Shown: positions 1-5,424 of the stretch, piece by piece
Layout: each line of letters starts with the position of its first letter
Position numbering within the stretch: the first letter of the stretch is position 1
Origin: Chloroflexota bacterium
GTDB taxonomy: Bacteria; Chloroflexota; Dehalococcoidia; Bin125
Assembly: GCA_026705105.1 (NCBI GenBank)
Contig: JAPPBK010000018.1
Location: forward strand, 1 to 9,197
DNA length: 9,197 nucleotides
Direction of reading: 5' to 3'
Notes under the pieces: generated by a model
Database searches by the model: none
What the model was told of the DNA's origin: nothing
The model's input: the letters and a program-made list of their open reading frames with translations, nothing else
Program-made: the position numbers and the translations under genes

Positions 1-32
1 CATCTCCCCCCGCTTCGCGGGGGGAGAAGGGA
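1..32. repeat. Palindromic REP-like repeat, copy 1 (cut by the window edge)
   Basis: A perfect 10-bp inverted repeat, CTCCCCCCGC (4-13) and GCGGGGGGAG (17-26), is separated by a TTC loop. The first 14 bases, CATCTCCCCCCGCT, recur exactly at 1567-1580, and the whole unit recurs in inverted orientation at 1470-1502 with only small differences in the loop. It is therefore one member of a dispersed palindromic family. Any left-hand part of the element lies outside the window. It could also act as a hairpin in transcripts, but no T-run follows it. Confidence 0.75.
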
Positions 33-157
33 ACAGAAACCTGCGGAAGTCTCTGCCCTTGCGAAGCGGATGGAACAACTGGCCGAGTTTGGTTAACTCG
101 CCGTTACACGGGTGGCATTTGGTCCGGGGACTCGATAAGCTGGAAACCACAACTGAA

Positions 158-322
158 TATTGGGGCCGAATCCCCGAACGGCGTCACCGTCGGTCGGGGA
201 GCGGGGGACCCACCAACTTGGGGTGAATGCGAATCGTCCGCTCCCAGAGTCGATGAATCGCACGGCGCGCTCCCTTGCGCCGAACCCGTCAGCTAACCCC
301 GTAGGCGTCCGAGGGAGATTGC
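158..322 (+). promoter_or_regulatory. c-di-AMP riboswitch (ydaO-yuaA leader aptamer)
   Basis: The conserved landmarks of the ydaO-yuaA class appear in order on the + strand. GCCGAAT lies at 165-171. A 7-bp stem, TCCCCGA (171-177) with TCGGGGA (194-200), follows. The GCGGGGGACCCA segment starts at 201 and leads through a short hairpin to TTGGGGTGAAT. The hallmark CCGAACCCGTCAGCTAACC begins at 280, and AGGCG then closes the element, with GGC (304-306) able to pair with GCC (165-167). This class binds cyclic di-AMP and usually switches off genes for cell-wall hydrolases, potassium transport or osmotic response. Recognition is from memory of the consensus; boundaries are approximate. No plausible + strand gene follows, which is unusual. 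Confidence 0.86.
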
Positions 323-488
323 GCATCGGCTTGCGGTTTGCAAGTGGGTGTGCAGACAAGAACCCGTGCCGAGAGCACGGCTCCGTCGGTTCGCCATTGG
401 CCGCCGAAACGAGAGTCACGCCGGGAGCGACCGCCCGGCGCACTCAGGGGCACGGGTTTCTCGCTCGCCCGTCCCCGCTTCCTGGCCG
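323..488 (+). other. Non-coding stretch downstream of the riboswitch with several hairpins
   Basis: I see no convincing gene here: the open frames have no ribosome binding site and read as arginine- and proline-rich shadow translations. The stretch does hold inverted repeats. CTTGC (330-334) pairs with GCAAG (340-344). CCGTGC (364-369) pairs with GCACGG (375-380). CGCCGGG (419-425) pairs with CCCGGCG (434-440). A longer-range stem, AACCCGTGCC (361-370) with GGCACGGGTT (449-458), is incompatible with the second hairpin. This may be the expression platform of the riboswitch or an RNA transcript in its own right; that reading is inference. Confidence 0.4.
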
Positions 489-513
489 ACCCCCGGACAT
501 TGCGTCCGGGGGT
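489..513 (+). terminator. Hairpin, probable intrinsic terminator of the riboswitch transcript
   Basis: A perfect 10-bp stem, ACCCCCGGAC (489-498) with GTCCGGGGGT (504-513), surrounds an ATTGC loop. On the + strand it is followed by TTCGGTTTAT, a broken T-rich tract. On the minus strand no T-rich tract follows, so the + strand reading is preferred. It lies 53 nt beyond the stop codon of the converging enoyl-CoA hydratase gene and could also insulate the two transcripts. The poor T-run limits confidence. Confidence 0.5.
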
Positions 514-529
514 TCGGTTTATCTGCGGG

Positions 530-549
530 GTTGCCGCCTGCGCGGGAAC
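530..549. repeat. Small palindromic repeat with CTGC loop, copy A
   Basis: GTTGCCGC (530-537) and GCGGGAAC (542-549) form an 8-position stem with one G-G mismatch around a CTGC loop. The 15-mer TGCCGCCTGCGCGGG (532-546) recurs in inverted orientation at 1453-1467. The sequence resembles the dispersed intergenic palindromes with a CCCGC-CTGC-GCGGG core found in many high-GC genomes. It sits just after the stop codon of the enoyl-CoA hydratase gene. Confidence 0.6.
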
Positions 550-565
550 GACGAAACGGGGGGGG

Positions 566-1381
566 TTAGCGGCCGATGAAGTTTGGCGGCCGCTTCTCGA
601 GGAAGGCGCGGGCCGCTTCCTTGTTGTCCTCGCCCGTGAACGAGAGCATCACGTGCGAGCCCTCCTGGTAGAGCGAGTCGCTCAGACTTGATGTGGCGGC
701 GTAGTTGAGCGTCCACTTCATCATCGAGAGCACGGCGGTCGGCCCCTGCGCCAGCTCGCGGCAGAATGCGAGACCTTCCGACATCAGCTCGTCGTGGGGC
801 ACGACCTTGTTGACGATGCCCAGCGCCTCAGCCTCGTCGGCGTTGAGCCGGCGGTCGAGCATCAGCAGTTCCCGGGCGCGGGTGTTGCCGACCATGTGGG
901 TCAGGAACCAGGCGACGCCGTAGTCGCCCGAAACGCCGATGTTACGGAACGCGGTGACGAACCGCGCACGGTCCGAAGCGATGCGGAAGTCGGTGGCCAG
1001 GCAGAGTCCGAGTCCGCCGCCGGCGGCCGGTCCGTTGACCAGCGACACGGTGGGCGTGCCCATCTCACGCAGCATGCCCGAGGTCTCCATTTGACTGCGG
1101 TGGCTGCGGCGGTTGACGACGCCTGGTCCCGGCGGCGGCGCATCGCCGCGCCGGCCCATGTTGTTGATGTCGGCGCCGGCCGAGAAGCCGCGCCCCGCGC
1201 CGGTCAATGCGACGCAGCGGATCTCGGGGTCGTCCTCGCATTCAATCAGCGCCTCCGACAGACGCTGGAGCAGGTCGTCGCCGAAGGCGTTCATCCGCTC
1301 CGGCCGGTTGAGCGTGATCAGGGCGACACTGTCGTCGCGCTTCTCGAAGATCACGGTGGGTTCGCTGTTGGTCTCAGACAT
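566..1381 (-). CDS. Enoyl-CoA hydratase/isomerase family protein (crotonase fold, PaaG-like)
   Basis: A soluble crotonase-superfamily enzyme of 271 residues, a normal family length, acting on an acyl-CoA by hydration or double-bond isomerisation. The two oxyanion-hole segments are clear: FSAGADI at residues 66-72 and GPAAGGG at 117-123. At the usual first catalytic glutamate of rat enoyl-CoA hydratase the sequence reads AFRNIG, so that glutamate is absent. Instead Asp153, in the SGDYG segment, aligns with the catalytic aspartate of the PaaG/ring-epoxide isomerase branch. An isomerase-type or atypical hydratase activity is thus more likely than classical beta-oxidation. I chose ATG at 1381 rather than the upstream ATG at 1426 because GGGAGA lies 6 nt before it, whereas the extension is cysteine- and arginine-rich and lacks a binding site. 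The gene stands alone, flanked by palindromic repeats, and converges on the riboswitch. The substrate is unknown. Confidence 0.92.
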   Translation of the reverse strand: MSETNSEPTVIFEKRDDSVALITLNRPERMNAFGDDLLQRLSEALIECEDDPEIRCVALTGAGRGFSAGADINNMGRRGDAPPPGPGVVNRRSHRSQMETSGMLREMGTPTVSLVNGPAAGGGLGLCLATDFRIASDRARFVTAFRNIGVSGDYGVAWFLTHMVGNTRARELLMLDRRLNADEAEALGIVNKVVPHDELMSEGLAFCRELAQGPTAVLSMMKWTLNYAATSSLSDSLYQEGSHVMLSFTGEDNKEAARAFLEKRPPNFIGR

Positions 1382-1452
1382 GGTGTTCTCCCTGCACTTG
1401 TCACATCTGCATCGCAGCTCATCCAATGCTAAGCCACGACGTACACGATCCC

Positions 1453-1467
1453 CCCGCGCAGGCGGCA
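1453..1467. repeat. Small palindromic repeat, copy B (inverted to copy A)
   Basis: The 15-mer CCCGCGCAGGCGGCA is the exact reverse complement of 532-546. It retains the CCGC-GCAG-GCGG core. It lies upstream of the enoyl-CoA hydratase start and directly beside the larger palindromic element at 1476-1581. Confidence 0.6.
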
Positions 1468-1475
1468 GATCCCTT

Positions 1476-1581
1476 CTCCCCCCGCGCGAGCGGGGGGAGA
1501 TGTCACGTAGTGACAGAGGGGGACACGCCCCTCATGCCGCGCACGGTTGCCCCCCTCTGCCTTCGGCATCTCCCCCCGCTC
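1476..1581. repeat. BIME-like composite palindromic element
   Basis: Two head-to-head palindromic units share 15-bp perfect inverted ends, GAGCGGGGGGAGATG (1488-1502) and CATCTCCCCCCGCTC (1567-1581), and a 9-bp inner pair, CAGAGGGGG (1514-1522) and CCCCCTCTG (1551-1559). Extra hairpins sit inside and beside it. CTCCCCCCGC/GCGGGGGGAG (1476-1485 and 1490-1499) closes on a GCGA loop. TGTCAC/GTGACA (1501-1506 and 1510-1515) and TGCC/GGCA (1558-1561 and 1565-1568) are further stems. The unit plan, a G-run, a short variable hairpin and then AGAGGGGG, is typical of REP sequences scattered by RAYT-type transposases. It carries no gene and fills the spacer between the divergent hydratase and SRAP genes, where it may also affect their transcription. 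Confidence 0.8.
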
Positions 1582-1605
1582 TGCGGCGGACTAACGCTGC
1601 CCGCG

Positions 1606-1611
1606 TACACT
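1606..1611 (+). promoter_or_regulatory. Possible -10 element for a leaderless SRAP transcript
   Basis: TACACT fits a TANNNT -10 box and ends 6 nt before the SRAP start codon at 1618. No purine-rich ribosome binding site precedes that codon. Transcription starting at or next to the ATG would give a leaderless mRNA, which is common in actinobacteria and reported in other high-GC lineages. No good -35 box is seen, so this is tentative. Confidence 0.35.
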
Positions 1612-1617
1612 GACGCC

Positions 1618-2316
1618 ATGTGCGGACGATTCACGCTGACGACTGACTCGCTGGAGTTCATCGAGGCCGTGCAACGGCTCAATGTCCAGCTGTTCGGCGG
1701 CGGCGACTTCCAGCCGCGCTTCAACATCGCGCCGACGCAACTGCATCCGATCATTCTGGCCGACGGCGAATCGTTCGCGGCGCAGCCGGCGCGCTGGGGA
1801 CTGGTCAACTCCTGGGCCAAGGACGCCAGGCGCGCGGCGCGGCAGATCAATGCGCGCTCCGAGTCGGTGGCCGAATCGCGGGCGTACGCGCGGTCGTTCA
1901 AGCGCCGGCGCTGCCTCGTGCCCGCCGACGGCTGGTACGAGTGGAGCGGTCCCAGGGATCAACGGCAGCCGCACTGGATTCATCGCGCCGACCGCGACCC
2001 GTTTCTGTTCGCCGGTCTCTACGACATCTGGCATCCCGAGCCCGACCGTCAGGCGATGACCTTCACGATCCTGACCAGGGAAGCGACGGAGGCGCTGGCT
2101 AGCATCCACTCGCGGATGCCGGTCGTGTTGCCGCCGGATCGGCAGGAAGCCTGGCTCGATCCGGGCAACCTCGACAAGGAAGCCGTGTTGCCGCTGCTCG
2201 ATCTGCCGCCCGACGACGCGTTCGTCGGCGAAGCGGTGTCGACTCGGGTCAACTCGGTCAAGAACGACGATCCGACGCTGCTCGAACAGGAGACACAGCA
2301 GGCGCTCGGCCTCTGA
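1618..2316 (+). CDS. SRAP-domain protein (abasic site processing, HMCES/YedK family)
   Basis: A 232-residue SRAP protein. The family senses abasic sites in single-stranded DNA and forms a stable thiazolidine cross-link through the cysteine that becomes the N-terminus once Met1 is removed. All key elements are present: MCGRF with Cys2, FNIAPTQ with Asn36, the WGLVN segment at 60-64, INARSE at 77-82, WYEW with catalytic Glu108, IHSRMPVVL with His164, and a closing RVNSVKND motif near the C-terminus. Length matches bacterial YedK. The frame is open upstream to 1426, but Cys2 must follow the initiator Met, which fixes ATG 1618. No ribosome binding site is visible. It heads a + strand operon with a DinB-like protein 17 nt downstream. 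It should act in the cytoplasm on stalled replication intermediates. The catalytic set is intact, so an active protein is expected. Confidence 0.97.
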   Translation: MCGRFTLTTDSLEFIEAVQRLNVQLFGGGDFQPRFNIAPTQLHPIILADGESFAAQPARWGLVNSWAKDARRAARQINARSESVAESRAYARSFKRRRCLVPADGWYEWSGPRDQRQPHWIHRADRDPFLFAGLYDIWHPEPDRQAMTFTILTREATEALASIHSRMPVVLPPDRQEAWLDPGNLDKEAVLPLLDLPPDDAFVGEAVSTRVNSVKNDDPTLLEQETQQALGL

Positions 2317-2333
2317 GCGCCGTGGAGGACGAC

Positions 2334-2876
2334 ATGTTCACCGATATCGACGTGTTTCTCAGATTCTTCCGTTCGGTCAATCGACGCGCGGTGCGCGACG
2401 TGAACGCGCTGCCGCCGGAGGCCGACGGCTGGACGCCGATCGGTGCAGAGGGCGCCACATTAGTGGGGGAAGGGGCGTGGTCGATCAACAAGCTGATCGG
2501 CCACATGTGCGGCTCGCGCCTCTACTTCGCCAGCGCCTATCGGCGCGAGGGTTGGGTTTCTCCGGATCCGCCGGATGTCTCACGGCCCGAACTCTGGGGA
2601 CCGGCGCTGGACGCCAGCTACGAAGAGTTCAGTCGGCTCGTCGCGGAAGTCGGCAACGAGGGCCTGACCCGTGACATCGAGATGATCGACACGCCCGGCG
2701 CGACGCTGACCGGCTGGCGCGTGCTGATGATGATGATGGAGCACGACATCCACCACCGTTCGCAGATCGACACGTACGCCGGCATGAACGGATGGGATCC
2801 ACCCGACATCTTCTTCCGCTCGGCCGAGACGATCGCGACGAAGCAGGAGGAACAGATTGCGAAGTACCGCTCGTGA
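2334..2876 (+). CDS. DinB-like four-helix protein (DinB/YfiT superfamily)
   Basis: A 180-residue protein of the DinB/YfiT metal-binding four-helix fold. The metal-ligand pattern is visible as one histidine in the WSINKLIGHM helix and a later EHDIHHRSQ motif, the usual HxxxH-type pair. In this superfamily bound divalent metal supports thiol transferase, isomerase or hydrolase reactions; many members remain uncharacterised, and DNA-damage links are historical rather than biochemical. The chosen start is ATG 2334, because GGAGG at 2324-2328 lies 5 nt before it; GTG 2322 would place that motif inside the gene. The gene follows the SRAP stop by 17 nt and its TGA overlaps the next gene's GTG. A run of four methionines (MMMM) precedes the metal motif. 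Family assignment is good; the reaction is unknown. Confidence 0.88.
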   Translation: MFTDIDVFLRFFRSVNRRAVRDVNALPPEADGWTPIGAEGATLVGEGAWSINKLIGHMCGSRLYFASAYRREGWVSPDPPDVSRPELWGPALDASYEEFSRLVAEVGNEGLTRDIEMIDTPGATLTGWRVLMMMMEHDIHHRSQIDTYAGMNGWDPPDIFFRSAETIATKQEEQIAKYRS

Positions 2877-3847
2877 GCAATGAGCTGATTCCGCCGACGC
2901 TGGCGGAGATTCGCCGCGCGCACGAGATTATCAAGCAGGAAATCGCACTACCGACCCCGCTGATTCACAGTCCAGGCCTGTCCGAGCTCCTCAACGCCCA
3001 CGTCTCGCTCAAGTTGGAGGCGGCCACCCCGACATCGGCCTTCAAAGTTCGGGGCGGCATCTATCTCGCCTCGTTGCTCGACGATCAGGCCCGTGAGCGC
3101 GGGCTGGTGACCGCGTCGACCGGCAATCACGGACAGTCAATTGCCTACGGCGCCGCTCTGGCGAGCGCGTCGGCGACCGTCTTCATGCCTCTGGGTGCGA
3201 ACCCGGACAAGATCGCGGCGATCGAACGGTTCGGGGGGCGAGTGGAGCTCGTCGGTGAGCGGGTCGACGAGTGCTTCCTTGCCGCGGCGGAGTACGCCCA
3301 TGAGCGGGGCGCGCTCTACGTGGAACCGGTCAATCAGCCCACCCTGATCGCCGGCGTCGCCACCGCGGCGCTGGAGGTTCTGGAGACGCAACAGCCCGAC
3401 ACGGACCTTGTGGTTGTTCCGCTTGGCGGCGGCACGGGAGCGTCCGGTTGGGTTACGGTGCGCGACGGTCTCGGTCATCCAGCCGAGGTCTGGGCTGCGC
3501 AGTCGTCGCTGTCACCGGCGGTGCACGATGCCTGGCGGTCGGGCGAGATGGAGCCGCGGCCCAATCGCACGCTTGCGGAGGGCATAGCCACCGGCGTGGT
3601 GTTTGATCTCCCGCTTGGCATCCTGCGGGCCTCGCTGAACGACCTCATCCTGGTCAACGACGCGCAAATCGTCGACGCCATTCGTCTGCTCTGGGACCTG
3701 CAGCACGTGATGGCGGAGCCTGCCGGCGCGGTGGGCGTCGCTGCGGCCGAGCAGGAGCGTGCGCGGCTCGCGGGCAAGCGAGTCGTGATCGTCGTCAGCG
3801 GCGCCAACGCGACGCGACAGCAGTTGCTGGAGTGGTTGCAGGACTAA
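2873..3847 (+). CDS. PLP-dependent threonine/serine dehydratase-like enzyme (fold type II)
   Basis: A 324-residue fold-type II PLP enzyme related to catabolic threonine/serine dehydratases and serine racemase, lacking a regulatory ACT domain. Lys58 in TSAFKVRGG is the expected Schiff-base lysine. STGNHG (82-87) is the substrate-carboxylate loop, PLGGGTG (183-189) the phosphate-binding loop, AEPAGA (281-286) follows, and VVSGAN (307-312) supplies the serine facing the pyridine nitrogen. Compared with TdcB-type enzymes, the GQGT segment reads GVAT and the glycine loop is GGGTGASG, so substrate preference may differ; a EutB-like or other beta-eliminating lyase is an alternative. The start is GTG 2873, sharing GTGA with the DinB stop; an AGGAGG about 22 nt upstream is too distant, so translational coupling is likely. 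An in-frame ATG further upstream would run deep into the DinB gene and was rejected. Its stop overlaps the stop of the converging gene. Confidence 0.88.
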   Translation: MSNELIPPTLAEIRRAHEIIKQEIALPTPLIHSPGLSELLNAHVSLKLEAATPTSAFKVRGGIYLASLLDDQARERGLVTASTGNHGQSIAYGAALASASATVFMPLGANPDKIAAIERFGGRVELVGERVDECFLAAAEYAHERGALYVEPVNQPTLIAGVATAALEVLETQQPDTDLVVVPLGGGTGASGWVTVRDGLGHPAEVWAAQSSLSPAVHDAWRSGEMEPRPNRTLAEGIATGVVFDLPLGILRASLNDLILVNDAQIVDAIRLLWDLQHVMAEPAGAVGVAAAEQERARLAGKRVVIVVSGANATRQQLLEWLQD

Positions 3848-4134
3848 CCGGCGACATCGTCGATCTGGCCTGCGAGCACGAAGTCGAAGTCGGTGACCCC
3901 GCCGGCGTCGTGCGTGTTGAGCGCGATCTCGACGGTGTTGTAGACGTTGGACCAGTTGGGATGGTGGTCGAGTTTTTCGGCCAGTAGTGCGACCGATGAC
4001 ATGAAACCGAACGCGGCGACGAAGTTGTCGAATCCGAAGCTGCGGGTCAGCGAGCCGTCCTTGTAGGACCACCCGGCGATCTCGGACAGTCGGCCGCTAA
4101 TCTCTGAGTCACTCAGCTTGCGTCGATCGGGCAT
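3844..4134 (-). CDS. Pterin-4a-carbinolamine dehydratase (PCD/DCoH family)
   Basis: A 96-residue protein of typical PCD length. The family signature is complete: EKLDHHPNWSNVYN, then VEIALNTHDAGGVTDFD, giving the active-site His-His pair, the third histidine and the aspartate. It dehydrates 4a-hydroxy-tetrahydropterin, recycling the cofactor of aromatic amino acid hydroxylases; in bacteria lacking such a hydroxylase, roles in molybdopterin metabolism or as an accessory protein have been proposed. The start is ATG 4134: GGAGG lies 5 nt upstream, and the longer open frame to 4317 is arginine-rich and overlaps the divergent gene. Its TAG overlaps the TAA of the converging dehydratase in the shared tetranucleotide CTAA. 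Only 47 bp separate its start from the divergent PPOX gene, so the two promoters must be closely interleaved. No aromatic amino acid hydroxylase is in the window. Confidence 0.95.
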   Translation of the reverse strand: MPDRRKLSDSEISGRLSEIAGWSYKDGSLTRSFGFDNFVAAFGFMSSVALLAEKLDHHPNWSNVYNTVEIALNTHDAGGVTDFDFVLAGQIDDVAG

Positions 4135-4181
4135 GCGATCCTCCGTTCGGCTCTGTGCGGTGCCGCGAGTATAGGAATCCG

Positions 4182-4622
4182 ATGGCGACCCTCGACGAAG
4201 TACGCCCGCAGCTCGATTCGGCGCGGCACGGATATCTCTCGACGGCGTCGGCCGATGCCGAGCCGCATCTGCAGCCGGTTGTCTTCCAGGTCGTCGGCGA
4301 GGCCGTCTACATCGCAATCGACGAGAAGCCGAAGACGACGCTGCGCTTGCGCCGGTTGACGAACATCGAGGAGAATCCCCGGTTCGCGCTATTGGTCGAC
4401 CGATATGACGACGATTGGAGCCGCCTCTGGTGGATCCTGCTGCGCGGCCCCGCGGACGTGCTTTGGCCGTCGGAGTGGGACGCGAACGAGTCGGCGGCGG
4501 CCGTTGCGGCGCTGCGGGCCAAGTATCCGCAGTACGAGTCGATGGGCATGGAGGAGCGACCCCTGTTGCGGCTGCGTCCGGATCGAGTCACGCGCTGGTC
4601 GGCGTCGGGAGACTACAGCTGA
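4182..4622 (+). CDS. PPOX-class probable F420-dependent enzyme, Rv0121-like
   Basis: A 146-residue split-barrel flavin/deazaflavin-binding protein of the pyridoxamine-phosphate-oxidase-like class. The segment running from HGYLSTASADAEPHLQPVVF, through YIAIDEKPKTTLRLRRLTNI, to LVDRYDDDWSRLWWILLRG closely follows the Rv0121-type subfamily, whose relatives in actinobacteria use coenzyme F420. Lys and Arg residues in the KPKTT and RLRRL segments fit cofactor-phosphate contacts. The reaction is unknown, probably reduction of a small organic substrate in the cytoplasm. The start is ATG 4182, with AGGA 5 nt before it; a TATAGG box (4170-4175) ends 6 nt before the ATG, so a leaderless start cannot be excluded. 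The gene diverges from the PCD gene and its 3' end overlaps the converging SDR gene by 10 bp. FMN use rather than F420 is possible. Confidence 0.88.
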   Translation: MATLDEVRPQLDSARHGYLSTASADAEPHLQPVVFQVVGEAVYIAIDEKPKTTLRLRRLTNIEENPRFALLVDRYDDDWSRLWWILLRGPADVLWPSEWDANESAAAVAALRAKYPQYESMGMEERPLLRLRPDRVTRWSASGDYS

Positions 4623-5422
4623 GACCAGTCATTGCCGCGCATGAGGTCGTAGCGGAGATCGGGGCCGGTCCAGCCGCCGTCGACGACGAGCTGCTGGCCC
4701 GTGATGTACGACGAGGCGTCGGAGGCGAGAAAGAGAGCGGCATTGGCGATGTCTATCGCCTCGCCCGAGCGTCCGACCGGGTGCAAACCGGCCCAGTCCC
4801 TGCGCGTCGCTTCGACCTGCTCTTCCGACAGCCAGCCCTGTCCGGTTGCGATGCCGCCGGGACAGATGCAGTTGACGCGAATGCCTCGCGACGCCCACTC
4901 GCCGGCGGCGGCGCGGACCATGGCGATGACCGCGCCCTTGGATGCGCAGTAGGCGGCCATGCCCGCGAGGCCCGTCAGTCCGGCCACCGACGCGGTGGCG
5001 ATGATCGAGCCGCCTCCGGCGCGTTCCAGGTGGGGAATGCCGTACTTCATGCCCAGCCAGACGCCACGGATGTTGACCTCGTAGACGAGGTCGAAGGTTT
5101 TCTCCGGACAATCGCGGACATTGCCCTCGGGCGGCCCGGTACCGGCGTTGTTGTAGATCACGTCGACGCGGCCCCAGGCGTCGGAGGCGGCGGCGAACAT
5201 GGCCTGGACGTCTTCGCCATGGCGCACGTCGGTCTGGATGAAGCGGGCGGTGTCGCCGATCTCCGACGCCACCCATGGACCGCGTGAACCGTCGCGGTCG
5301 GCGATCAGCACCCGCGCGCCCTCTTCGGCGAATCGCCGCGCCGTGGCTTCGCCGATGCCCGATGCGCCGCCGGTGATCACGGCGACCTTGCCGTCGAGCC
5401 GGCCGCTGGATGATGTGGTCAT
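4613..5422 (-). CDS. Short-chain dehydrogenase/reductase, paralog 1 (last gene of the SDR trio)
   Basis: A 269-residue classical SDR. It has TGGASGIG (17-24), Asp42 at the end of the second strand (LIADRD), which favours NAD over NADP, NNAG (91-94), and the catalytic tetrad Asn117, Ser145, Tyr158 and Lys162. The family oxidises a secondary alcohol or reduces a ketone; with CoA-transferases upstream a hydroxyacyl-CoA is a reasonable but unproven substrate. It is the most diverged of the trio: after the CPGGIAT motif it has a shorter loop (GQGWLSEEQ) where the other two carry RIGDDS followed by an extended segment. I chose ATG 5422, because GGAGG sits 6 nt upstream; the ATG at 5428 directly abuts that motif, though it would form a typical ATGA overlap. 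Only 2 nt separate it from the SDR 2 stop. Its end overlaps the converging PPOX gene. Confidence 0.95.
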   Translation of the reverse strand: MTTSSSGRLDGKVAVITGGASGIGEATARRFAEEGARVLIADRDGSRGPWVASEIGDTARFIQTDVRHGEDVQAMFAAASDAWGRVDVIYNNAGTGPPEGNVRDCPEKTFDLVYEVNIRGVWLGMKYGIPHLERAGGGSIIATASVAGLTGLAGMAAYCASKGAVIAMVRAAAGEWASRGIRVNCICPGGIATGQGWLSEEQVEATRRDWAGLHPVGRSGEAIDIANAALFLASDASSYITGQQLVVDGGWTGPDLRYDLMRGNDWSQL

Positions 5423-5424
5423 GC

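Noticed and set aside
1..565. tRNA, rRNA or CRISPR array in the left non-coding region
   Set aside because: No cloverleaf with a T-loop motif, no rRNA signature, and no regularly spaced direct repeats were found; the repeats seen are isolated palindromes.
93..691. Overlapping open frames in the left region on both strands (93-443 minus, 160-579 plus, 338-691 plus)
   Set aside because: Their translations are arginine-, proline- and serine-rich without family motifs, they have no ribosome binding site, two overlap the riboswitch aptamer, and one runs into the hydratase gene.
1382..1426. N-terminal extension of the enoyl-CoA hydratase from ATG 1426
   Set aside because: The extra 15 residues are cysteine- and arginine-rich and unlike the family, and a clear ribosome binding site precedes ATG 1381.
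1..1581. Composite transposon carrying the enoyl-CoA hydratase
   Set aside because: The flanking inverted repeats are short palindromes, no transposase gene is present, and no target-site duplication is visible, so dispersed REP-like repeats are the simpler reading.
1426..1617. N-terminal extension of the SRAP protein
   Set aside because: It would be translated from the palindromic repeat element, and the family requires the catalytic cysteine directly after the initiator methionine.
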